DNA of 64,000 bases from Siphonodentalium dalli (lineage: Eukaryota; Mollusca; Scaphopoda; Gadilida; Siphonodentaliidae). The stretch covers positions 41,081,503 to 41,145,502 of the forward strand of contig CP136065.1 in the NCBI GenBank assembly GCA_032622095.1, written 5' to 3'. Of the stretch, positions 10,532 to 21,457 are shown piece after piece; the first letter of the stretch is position 1; the number at the start of each line of letters is the position of its first letter. A model generated the notes under the pieces. The model saw nothing but the letters and a program-made list of their open reading frames with translations. It was not told the DNA's origin and did not search any database. The translations under genes were made by a program, and so were the position numbers.

Positions 10532-10924
10532 CCCTTTACCCAACAAACCGGCCAAAACCGGCCAAATAAAGCTTCAACAGCCTAAAATATCTTCGGTCTG
10601 TCTCAATAGAACCATACAAATATGGATATCATTGGAACCGGCTCCTTGACCACATTGAGATAGTTACAGTTATGCCCTGTGCCAATGCATTATCTTATAT
10701 ATGCGAGTCGACCATAGGTCGCCTCGCATATATAAGAGAATGCATTGGCCTAAAAAAAATCTTTTTTTAACACATTTTACCATTTTTTTCTTACATTCTT
10801 TAACAATTTTATAATTTTAAATGTGTTAAACCAGTGCATTCTCTTATATATGCGAGGCGACCTATGGTCGACTCGCATATATAAGAGAATGCATTGGCAC
10901 AGGACCGTTTTGTTGTGTAAAGGG
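10532..10924 (-). mobile_element. Complete 393-bp TTAA-flanked MITE with paired palindromes, inverted copy
   Basis: It is flanked by TTAA at 10528-10531 and 10925-10928. It is the same family as 9709-10099 but in the opposite orientation, with the palindromes (10681-10749 and 10830-10898) at the right. The right terminus is TTGTGTAAAGGG, one change from the other copy. Two inverted copies 0.4 kb apart could pair with each other. Confidence 0.87.
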
Positions 10925-10928
10925 TTAA

Positions 10929-11417
10929 CAAACTACATACGGTCGTTTGTTGAACTTATGATCTGAGCATTGCTTATGTGATAACTACTCATCAATGATA
11001 CTTTAGTATGGAAAGGGATAGCATATACCAAATATATCAACAATTGACGATATTTATGAGTTCATGTTGACAATGGGCTAAATTTATAGGATAGTTTTAG
11101 TTTGGTTAGTTAATGGTAAAGTTTTTTTCGGTGAGACCATACAACGACTGAGGGAGAGAGAGGAGACCGATTAAAGAATACGCGAAGTAATTATGTTCTG
11201 AGATAACATTGAATTAGACTCAAATCGAACACAATACATACAAACAATCCAGCCCAAAATCAGAGCAAGCTTCTTGATTGTGACCAGAACAAATCAGATA
11301 CTATTTTGCAAACAATTCAAAGCCATGGATGTGTAATTAAATTTACGACTGTTGCTAATCAGAGTATGACTGACGCGAATGCAAAATACTGAATGAAATG
11401 TCTTAGTAATTTGTTAA
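10929..11417. other. Intergenic, no gene seen
   Basis: No ORF of note and no repeat recognised. Confidence 0.5.
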
Positions 11418-11513
11418 GAGAAAAGAAGCCATTGAATCGTGTTGTGTGAAGAGAAAAGAAGCCATTGAATCGTGTTGTGTGAAGAGAAAAGAAGCCATTG
11501 AATCGTGTTGCTC
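11418..11513. repeat. Three tandem copies of a 33-bp unit
   Basis: The unit GAGAAAAGAAGCCATTGAAT followed by CGTGTTG is repeated three times almost exactly. The period is a multiple of three, which keeps spurious ORFs open on both strands. Confidence 0.9.
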
Positions 11514-11595
11514 AGCGTCATATTCTCTTCAATTGGTTCCTGTAAACACGAAAACAATACATTTATTTCCAATATCTGTGTACCTGTATATATCA

Positions 11596-12402
11596 CTAGA
11601 GGTGGTGGCATTGTTGTTGATCGCCTTATAAGTGGGTTTGTTCGCAGTGACTGGAGGTGGCGGCATTGTTGTTGATCGCCTTATAGGTGGGTCTGTTCGT
11701 GGTGACAAGAGGTGGCGGCATTATTGTTGATCGCCTTATAAGTGGGTTTGTTCGTGGTGATAAAGGTGGCGGCATTGATCGCCTTATAAGTGGGTTTGAT
11801 CGTGCTGACGGCATTATTGTTGATCGCCTTATAAGTGGGTTTGGTCGTGGTGATAAAGGTGGCGGCATTGTTGTTGATCGCCTTATAAGTGGGTTTGATC
11901 GTGCTGACTAGAGGTGGCGGCATTATTGTTGATCGCCTTATAAGTGGGTTTAGTCGTGGTGACTGGAGGTGGCGGCATTGTTGTTGATCGCCTTATAAGT
12001 GGGTTTGTTCGTGGTGATAAAGGTGGCGGCATTGTTGTTGATCGCCTTATAAGTGGGCTTGTTCACGGTGACTAGAGGTGGCGGCATTATTGTTGATCGC
12101 CTTACAAGTGGGTTTGTTCGTGGTGACTAGAGGTGGCGGCATTGGTGTTGATCGCCTTCTAAGTGGGTTTGTTCGCGGTGACTAGAGGTGGCGGCATTGT
12201 TGTTGGTCGCTTATAAGTGGGTTTGTTCGCGGTGACTAGAGGTGGCGGCATTATTGTTGATCGCCTTATAAGAGGGTTTGATCGTGGTGACTATGTGGCG
12301 GCATTGTTGTTGATCGCCTTATAAGTGGGTTTGTTCGTGGTGACTAAAGGTGGCGGCATTGTTGTTGATCGCCTTATAAGTGGGTTTGTTCGTGGTGACT
12401 GA
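11596..12402. repeat. Minisatellite, ~15 copies of a ~55-bp unit
   Basis: The unit contains GGTGGCGGCATT, GTTGATCGCCTTATAAGTGG and GTTTGTTCGTGGTGACTAG. Unit length varies by small internal deletions, for example near 11770 and 11810. ORFs on both strands through the array are a by-product of the repeat and are not called. Confidence 0.93.
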
Positions 12403-13631
12403 TTTATAGTAGTGTACTCCAGAACTGTGCGCATTTGTTCTACAATTATTATCCGTGTCGATTCGAGTTCCGACATTGATGTCTTTGAACGCAGTAATAT
12501 TGGCATCACGGCTGTGATTTTGAAGAAATCTCCCGCATATGTGCAGGTTCACAATTAATTTATTAATATATCTGCTTTATCTTTCACAGTTATAACATTT
12601 ATTTGGCTCACAATTTCTCTTTCGTTTCTTTTTCTTGACCATCACGTATTTTGATAATTTATAATATAAACTTGCCAATTGCTATTTATATCTTTTATGT
12701 TTTGTATTTTCACTCTATTATCGGTGAAGCTTTTATGTCTTATATTAACTGTTCAAAAATGCTTCATTCTCATTGTCGCAATCACATATAATTGAGGCAC
12801 TATTCGTAGGCCACATAATTGTGGATGGGTTGCTATTTCGCACGTGTGTGACCGGATTGCTGTGTGTGTGATCGGAGTGCTATCAGGCAAGTGGGTGAGT
12901 CGGTGTGAGCGTATGGCAACGATATGTTACCTGCAATTGTGATGTTCACTACAAATCATTGTAAGAAGACGAACATGCACATACATGTACAAGTGTATAA
13001 ATCTCTAAACACTCGGCCATGTGTACACATAATGGTTATTTTGGGGCAGCAATTGATCGCAGTAGAATAAATAGTCTGATGTCATTTCTGATCTGTCGAT
13101 ATAACTATTTTCTGGATATGTGGACCATCATGAATGTTGGCGGGCAGATACAAAACGGCCAAGTGTGACAGTATGGATGTTTTCTGGCATCTAAATTCCA
13201 GTACGAATTCGTAACGTCGATGTGATTCGTGGCCGGCAATTACCGTTTGATGCGCTCAAATTCACTCAATCTTGTAGATATAACCAACCATATATCTCCC
13301 CTACCCAAAGACTGTCCAAAGCAAGACAAAAGTGCAACCAATCATCGATCATGCATCGTTACAAGCATCGCCTATCAGATACATGTATGAACATTGTTGC
13401 GTCACTGCTATTTTTAGCGGGTGCATGCAAGCGTGTTTTAGAGTGGAGACTTCTGTCCAATTCGGTCACAATATTCTAAGTTCAGTGCCGTTTGTGTTAT
13501 TATTTCAGCAAACATTATTTATATTCTTCATTATTGAATATCATTTATATAATTATATACGAGAATTAGACGGCGTTAAAGGGGGGCTGTTCACTAATTG
13601 CAGACATTTATGGGGTCATCTTCTATTTATA
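12403..13631. other. Intergenic, no gene seen
   Basis: ORFs of 85 codons (13222-13479) and the first part of a 162-codon ORF (from 13332) show no recognisable domain. Only the 3' part of the latter, from about 13632, is retroelement-like. Confidence 0.5.
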
Positions 13632-14371
13632 TATATTATAATTGGCCTGACTCGATCTGCACCAGAAGCAAGAGTACTGGGTGAACTTGGGTGGCCTCTC
13701 CTCAACAAAAGAAGTAAATTACACAAAACGCGCATGTGGCATAAAATGTTGGACAATAAGGCCCCTCCTTATATAACCAAACGATTGCCTGTTACCGTTA
13801 TGAAATCGATACCCCATTAGAAATCCGTTACGATACGTCAACTTTTTCACAAACACGACTCACTTTAAATCAAGTTTCCTCCCAACTATGATTGCTGAAT
13901 GGAATGTATCGTGTAAAAGTACAACTGATGCAAACAAACAACTCAATGACCCCCGCCTCAGAACCAACCAATGACGAAATGTTTGCTAATATGTATAATA
14001 ATTTACGCATTGAAGACACATCAATTGGACCTCCTTCTTACTACAATACCGGGCGGAGAACATCAAATATTTTGCAATGTAGACACCGAAACAACTGCAG
14101 TGATCTGAACTTCGATACATTAAACAATTACATCTCATCAAGCCCGTGTTGCTCCTGTGGTAACCATTTTAAAGACGCAAAACATTTTTTCTTCGAATGT
14201 CCTTTCTATACAGATGCAAGAAACCGTATGTAGACACGACTAGATGATCTTAAAGTGGTCATCACTAGTATTAACGATATTCTCTTCGGCATACCGCAAA
14301 ATAGCGATAACTTGAATAAGCGATTATTCGAGACAGTACAATCATTCATCATATCCACAGACATATTTTAG
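13632..14371 (+). pseudogene. Decayed LINE ORF2, C-terminal end with zinc-binding tail
   Basis: Read across frameshifts, this matches the post-RT end of invertebrate non-LTR retrotransposon proteins. First comes IIIGLTRSAPEARVLGELGW and KRSKLHKTRMWHKMLDNKAPPY, the usual thumb/connection region. Then comes a shifted FLPTMIAEWN piece (about 13870-13905). Last is the Cys tail LNNYISSSPCCSCGNH...KHFFFECPFY (to 14233). After a stop the frame resumes (TRLDDLKVVITSINDILFG...) and ends VQSFIISTDIF at a stop at 14369-14371, like the usual end of these proteins. At least two frameshifts and two stops make it dead. The RT catalytic domain is absent, so the copy is 5'-truncated. Confidence 0.8.
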
Positions 14372-15400
14372 TAATCATTATTCCCATCGATGTGGGACTC
14401 CGCCCATAGCCACAACTACAACATGCATGCTTTGATTGGGAGACGGTGACCCTATGTATACATGTATCTGACCGATTGCATGGGACATCGTCCCCCATAC
14501 AAATAACAAAACAAAACTCATCAAAATTAATTCCTGCAACACCATCGATGTTAATTCATCAGCAGGTAAACGGCAGGGGAGAGGAGCCTCACTAAGTTTG
14601 GTAAATTGTGCTCCGATCCCCTGTGCAGCCACAACATTGTTTATAAATTATGTGTTATGTTAAATATTCCATGTATATGTGGGTCACAATAAAATATGTT
14701 CAAACAAACTCCTATTTATACTCAAGAGAATATATGCAACAAATGACTGAATGCGAGTCAGGGCTCGAGCCATAAACTCATTTCCATTAAAATTCCCATG
14801 TTGTAAATATCGCCCATGAGTGTAATTTGCACTCACACCTGGCTCAAATTCAGTCAGTTGTTGTATATATCCTGTTGACTATAATATGAGATGTCGCATA
14901 AATGTCTGCATTTGTTGTACAGTCCCCTTCCATTACAAGCTACTGAACGTTTTAACGTTCCGAATATCAGATGTTTCTCCGGTGCATGAAAAGGTAAAAA
15001 TAATTCGCAGCAAAGTATGCCAGAGTTGGTGGGCGGTCTGAAACACATATTTACATGTTTGTATACTCATTATTATTGGCCCTTGAGAATATTTGAGATT
15101 CGATTTGGTGCGATTAGGTATCGATACCGAATCGGAACCCTTGATCCGAAAATATTTGCATATCCAACATGTCCCTATTATTTTAACACTAGTTGCGGAT
15201 TTTTGCAATGGGTGATGGTTGACTAATGTAGGAATGATATGCATGTGCGATATTTCACGGACACATGTGGTGTGTTAAATTAGTAAAGGGTGTGTCACTT
15301 AGGTAACGTCAGAAAGCTCACGTAAGAGACAAGATGTCCCAAAATGACCTAACATTTGTATGACCAATTGGGAACCGATGTTACTAATTGCGTTAGATGA

Positions 15401-15444
<44 letters not shown>

Positions 15445-15489
15445 CCATTTTGTCTCGAACAGTGCAACCATGGGTGAAAATCACCGGGT
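14372..15489. other. Probable LINE 3' UTR, then intergenic sequence with an AT microsatellite
   Basis: The sequence directly after the LINE stop, to about 14710, is probably its 3' untranslated region, judged by position only. A run of about 19 AT dinucleotides lies at 15402-15440. Short ORFs here are not recognisable. Confidence 0.45.
15402..15440. repeat. AT dinucleotide microsatellite
   Basis: Uninterrupted alternating TA run. Confidence 0.95.
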
Positions 15490-15870
15490 TAATACCGCTG
15501 AATAGGTCATTGTCGCATGGTTTCGATCAAAAAGACACCCATGATCTCCCAAACGTGCAAAAAGACACCCAGGATATCAATCTCAACGGGAATTTACATT
15601 ACTCGTCTGCTATTTATTAATAATGAACTGCGCTGCCAGTCAGACTCAAATCGGATGTTATACTTGTCTATTTAAATTCCGTTGATATTTCACTCCGATC
15701 ACAAACAAATAATTATAATAATAATATTAATAAATATATAGCAGACGACTAATCTAAATTCCCGTTGTTTGGTGAGACTTGGAGATCCTGGGTGTCTTTT
15801 TACACGTTTGGGACACCCTGTTTGTCTTTTTGCTCGAAACCATGCGACAATGACATATTCAGCGTTAGTA
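15490..15870. mobile_element. 381-bp fold-back element
   Basis: The left arm (15490 to about 15622) and right arm (about 15725-15870) are inverted copies. GTCATTGTCGCATGGTTTCG on the left pairs with CGAAACCATGCGACAATGAC on the right, and the motif AAAAAGACACCC occurs twice in each arm. About 100 bp of AT-rich sequence separates the arms. It has no coding capacity. Confidence 0.8.
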
Positions 15871-16528
15871 CCATGGTCACGTTGAAGACCGACTGCTAAT
15901 TGATTTCGTTACAATATGGCCCGATCCCACGGTTGTAGAGTCGCGAACGGACTTCTATAACGACCCTAGTGTGCTGACAATGATACTTGAGATGATTAAT
16001 TTAACGATTAACCGCAAACTGAATCATATTTTGCTCATAATCATACACTGAACCGATTTAGATTAATTCTATTATTATAATAAGACTCTGTATACAATTA
16101 TCGTCACCTGATAACTATAACATCCTAAGAGCCATTTTCAAAAACAATCTAGTTTGATAGGGCAACATGTCCACGCAAAAATACGCACATAATCGACCTA
16201 TTAATGTCAATAGGTACATAATATGATTATTTGATTCTGAAATACGCAGATAATGGACTCTTACCCGTTATTTCGTTTTATGGCGCGGGCCAGTGTGAAC
16301 ACACATGTTATTGAGCGTACACCTGAAAAGTCGTGAGTTGCCTTATTTGTAACATTGTCCGCACTTGAGCTGCTTAGAAATGCCTCATTATGAGTCGATA
16401 ATGTGACTAAATTGTTCTCATTTTCAGCACATTATTGATGCAATTCTAAGCAGATTATCTACCTAAAACAGGTTCTATTATAAGCAGATAATGTGTTAGT
16501 TTTCGGGACAACAGGTCTTCGGTATGGT
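15871..16528. other. Intergenic, no gene seen
   Basis: No ORF of note. Several short AAGCAGATAATG-type pieces recur near 16220-16500 without forming a clear array. Confidence 0.45.
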
Positions 16529-17037
16529 ATCTCCTAGTTGGGTTCGTCTTCCTGTCGTCTGCGTGAATCGGGGTCTTCTCGTGTCTTCATAAGTTAAGTG
16601 CGCGTCTTCATGTCGTCTGCGTGAATCGGGGTCTTCTCGTGTCTTCATAAGTTGAGTGCGTCTTCATGTCGTCTGCGTGAATCGGGGTCTTCTCTTAACT
16701 TCATAAGTGGAGTGCGTCTTCCTGTCGTCGGCGTGGTTGATGTCTAGTTGCGTTCATCGGCCTGCAGTCTGCTGTCGTCGGGTGCGCTTCGTAGTTGGTA
16801 CGTCGGGGATGCGTTGTTCGGAAATACAAGCTTGTTTTGCTCACCTCATATTTCCGGCCATCTTGCTGCTAGCGTCCTTTCGTCTTGGTATATCTGCGTC
16901 AGTCGTACGGGTACTAGTGTCGACGGGAGGAGGTCCCAGAGCATACTGATTTTGCTATGAAAATCCGGGTTTCTTTATAGTTGTTCCTGACGTGGCGTGC
17001 CTCGTTTCTCGTCAGCACGCTGCTTTAGATTCCAATG
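16529..17037 (+). repeat. Left part of an old dispersed repeat, split by a 6.7-kb insertion
   Basis: It aligns with 59929 to about 60380 (TCCTAGTTGNGTTCGTCTTCC, then GAAATACAAG...CACCTCATATTTC, then CTGCNTTAGANTCCAATG). The homology breaks at ATG 17035-17037 and resumes at 23782. It contains three tandem ~65-bp units (16559-16738) not seen in the 59.9-kb copy. Two short overlapping ORFs here are not conserved in the other copy. Confidence 0.75.
16559..16738. repeat. Three tandem ~65-bp units
   Basis: The unit contains CGTGAATCGGGGTCTTCTC and TCTTCATAAGTTGAGTGCG. Confidence 0.85.
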
Positions 17038-17965
17038 TAGTCCGTGGGCCAAGCAGGATATTTTTCAAATTGGTTGCACCCCCCCCCCCCCCCTCCAACA
17101 AAGGATTATATAATTCAAATTAAAGGTAATCATATGGCGCATCAGAATTTGCTTGTTGCCCGTTTCAGAAAGTGTCCCAAAATAGATTTTTCAGGGAATA
17201 CAACTCTTACCCCTAAAATAAAATGAGAATTTTCTCGAGTACAAGTGTCAGAGCATAAACAAAATATTGCAGTTATAAACTGCACAATATATCGTTTATA
17301 TTAATAAGAAATGATCATGAAATGACACGAGATACAAAACTAGACCAATTTATGAGCTAGTTAGAACAAAATGCGATAAATATTTTGAAATCGCGAAAAA
17401 TTACTTGGATTTTGAAAAACATTGTCACTTATAAATGGCTATAACTTGTGAACAGCATGGGCTATTGATCCGCAACATGGCTAAAAAATTGCCCCAATGA
17501 CATACCAAAACGATTTTAGTAATGGAATGCCAAGAGTATTGCTGTGAAAATGTGATATGAGCGTAAACTTAACCCCACCCCCTAAAATATAACTATGTCA
17601 AGTTGGTTTTAGAAGAATAAACTTAAACAGTATAGAGAGTGATGAAGGGAATTATAAATAACGGTGTCTGAACGTGATCTAAGATTAAAATTTGAAGAAA
17701 AAAATTGTGAAAAATGAGAAAATTTACTAATTTATGTAAAACTTGCAACATTGTTATTAAAGTTTGATAGGCTATGGTATAACCTCGCGATAACACTGGT
17801 CTAGAATTAGTAAGTTTATAAAACCTCATGCGATGACCTTTCTGGCAACTATTTCGTATATTTTTCAATTTTTACTTTAATTTTTATGGAAAGATTATAT
17901 ATATATATATATTTCAACTGAACGCATATGGCTACAAAGGCTTATGTGTGAGACTTACGTTATAC
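17038..17965 (+). repeat. Left terminal inverted repeat of the 6.7-kb element
   Basis: It is the reverse complement, with diverged sequence, of 23073-23781 joined to about 21195-21457. It includes a poly-C run near 17081 that pairs with the GGAGGGGGTGCAG stretch of the right arm. Confidence 0.75.
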
Positions 17966-20900
17966 ATAACAGTATTTTCTTATTTGTGCCGCGCATGTCG
18001 GGATAGTGATCACAACTGACAATAGATATGGCATTACAATACGCTTCATATTTGACAATAAGTTTAGGATGGTATCCAAAACGGTCAACAAAATCGAAGT
18101 TTCTCACACTTCCCGCCACAAACGTGACTGAGTTCGTTATCTGTGGACAAGGGAATTGTTAATCATGGTAATTAGTTCACTGGTAACCATAAACAAACCG
18201 AAGAACCATACTATTGTTTCATTTAATTTAACCTAATGAGTAATTGATTGTCTTAAGGACTATATATACACATTTATTGGGGGAATACTTGATAAAAGTC
18301 AATGTATAGAAATATTAAAACAATTATCACTAACATGTGCCTTTTGGGTCAGTTTAGATAAGTAGTATCAAATTATATAATTTTTCTGAAGAAATTGGAA
18401 TTGTATGCCCAAATTACCGGCCTCCAATTTCAAGTTGCCTATCTCTGATGTAAACATGTGTTCATGTGAAATATTTTATATTAACGAAATTAGTTGTTAT
18501 ACAGAGCATTTTTTTGTCAATAAAGAAATTACTTTTGCAGTATATAATATTGTGTTGCCAAACAGTTTTCCAGGCATGCTACTACTTCCTATTATATAAG
18601 TTGAGTTCTCTCACTTTGCTCATCATATGAGTCGTCAAAATTTACACTATTTCGGTTATTGTAGACATTCTCACATACATCGTTACATGGTTAGTCTGCG
18701 GTGAAACAAGCTCATTTGTTAGATTGATATGAATCTTCACAGCCACGGCTCAGTAGTCACAGTAGACAGGGAGGAAGTATAATCCGACCTTGTTTGTAGG
18801 ACTCAACCAAAGAGCGACCAGCCATGGTTGTCAGGACATGGTACATCAGGCTGGGGAGTTAGTGTGATGTGCCAATCAATGATATAGTTCGCACGAAGAT
18901 ATGATAATATAATTTCTTAAGGAGTCTGTGACTGCTGACGGTAGAAGATGTGTTCCAGTGTTCGGTTATACAACATAAGAACGTGTGTGTTAATTTGTCG
19001 AATTGACGACATTATGGCTCACTATAATATAACCCACATGCAAACTAGATAGGATATATAGTGTAATCGTCAAAATTAATAGATTGCACAAATTGGTACA
19101 AAATTCGCATCACATTTTACTGATTTTAACTATTAAGTCAAACGGCTTCATTTGATAGGTGTTTTTGAATGTCGTAGCCCGCCAACGCGTGAATTAGAGG
19201 CAAGGTTTCACACATCTCTTGGACAATACTGTCCGATATGTCGTTCACGGAAATGACACGTGACCTATTTTTGTTTTCAGTATGAAGAATCATCCAAGCT
19301 CCTATTCATCGAGAAACATAAAATTCTAGTATTTCGACATGTACGTCAGGGGAATAAAAAACATTGTCTGCATGTAACACCACACCTGTTTCCGCTTCCT
19401 CGTGGTAACATACTAGCAAGATATCAGGAACTAACTCTAAGTGAACGTCGCCATTCACGGACCGTATCACGTGACATTCGACCCAATGGCGAACATAATT
19501 CAGTGTTTATAAACAGCATATAGATTCTGCACTCGACCATTCACGAAAAAATAGAAGCATGTCACGGAGTCTTTGTTATCACCACCTGATAAATATGTGG
19601 CATTGTCTGGAACTGTGTCATGGACACAGCATAATTATGTGAAGCCTTGCATGAATACCAGGATTATATTATCGGGTTGCAGGAAAAAGGTATCATAATG
19701 ACTTATTCTGAAAAAGAAGTGCAATGTGTCATACTATGCAACAACTTCAACAATCTACTAATATCAATGATAACCCACTTACATCCTGCCAATAATTTGT
19801 ATGTGCTTTATGTGACAAGTCGACATGTATTCAAGTCGATGAATTGCGATCATTTTTCTTCTGTTGTAAAACGAGAACAATAACACCAAATGCAGACTTA
19901 TGAAGTAACACGTTCTTCGTGCAAACTATCAGGCAACTACTTGACACAATAACTCATACCCATTCTGGAATGTCATGTCCTTATAACCCTATGCAACTTG
20001 AGCTCCATATGTAGCACGTCTATAATGCACGAGATACCTGTTTATGGTTACATGATAACAACACTAGGCATGGCGATATGAGTTGTCCCTAAAGTATGTC
20101 CCTTTACATATTGCCCGTTTGAGTGTCATGTAAATAATGTTATCACCTGGACACAGAGCGGGAATGGTCAGCACCAAGATGCACGTGCATAAGAACGAAT
20201 ATATAACCAATGATGTAGCAAGATTCAGGCGTAATCATGATCGACCAGTCCACTCTCATTGTCGCTTTCATGCCCGTCGGTTCGTAGCATGGATCAATGC
20301 CATACTACTATTATAATCTTCGTATTGTTAACAAATCCAAATGATTTCAGTTGACCCAAAATATATACCCACAAGCTGGACAGAACCATTACAGCTAAAT
20401 AGAGTCAAAATGTTTCCTAAAATCCTATAAAGTACTGAACCTTTTGACATGCAGTGTATCGGATCGCCCCGCGTGGCCCTGTCCGTCCCCCTGCGCTAAT
20501 ATATAATCAAGCCATGGGAGTTCTGCTTGTCTCCCTCAATGTCTGGCTAAAATGACCCCGCAACAGAAGTACCGGTATAGAAATCATAGTTACCGTCCAT
20601 GAGATATATGGTGCATGGGATTATATGGGATTGGTTTTCCATGACGGCCATCGGTGGTCGCTGCGTGAGGGGCCCGAAAGTCCTACACATCAACAACGCA
20701 TCGATGACACTTCATCCCTATCCAAATGCAGTTATGGAACTACTGCGATTTGCAATTGGCTACAATGATTCATGCGAATTGTTATTTGGCCGCCGACATG
20801 TCAGGATGTACTGGTGTATGAATTGTGAGGATAGCTGCATGGAATAACCGAAGTAGTGCCAATTTTGACTTAAATGGCTACCCTGAGGACGAGCACAGTT

Positions 20901-21194
20901 ATTGGACATTTCCGTCAATGATTACTCATCACAATACATGAGTTGAGACAAGATATTAGAGTTCTTCAGTTTGTTGAGGAGCACCAGTGAATGCATTTCT
21001 TAATGAACAATTCCTTAACCCCATATGACGAACCCAGTTAAATTTGTGTCGGTAAGTTTGAAAATCTTAGATGTTGGTGGCCGTTTTGGACGCCACCTTA
21101 AAACAATTATCAAATATAAAGTGTCGGAAGCTGTATATATCGTCATTTGTGTCTAGTGTCACAAACTGCGCCACACAATAAGAAAATAACTCTC
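17966..21194. other. Core of the 6.7-kb element, no recognisable gene
   Basis: The longest ORFs are 87 codons (19260-19523), 82 codons (20599-20847) and 78 codons (19647-19883), none with a familiar motif. A pyrimidine-rich TTTTTGTTTTCAG at about 19268-19280 would make a fair splice acceptor ahead of an open stretch, but there is no supporting exon chain. Confidence 0.45.
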
Positions 21195-21457
21195 TGTAAA
21201 CGTCTCACTCATCAGCCTTTGATAGCCATATGTGACCAGTGAAATATATATATAATCAGCTTTAAAGCACAAACATTGAAATAAAAATTGAAAAAATATG
21301 AAATAGTTGACCAAAAAGTGATCACGTGAGGTTTTATGAATTTACAAATTCTGGACCAGTATCCTCGTGTGATTTTTCCATACCCTTATAAAAATTTCAT
21401 CACAATGTTGTAACATTTTGAGAAATTAGTAAAAATTACCATTTTTTACCATTTCCC

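Noticed and set aside
11596-12402. CRISPR-like array
   Set aside because: The repeats are contiguous with no unique spacers, and the genome is eukaryotic.
20599-20847. 82-codon ORF in the core of the 6.7-kb element
   Set aside because: No similarity to transposase or any other known family and no supporting splice structure.
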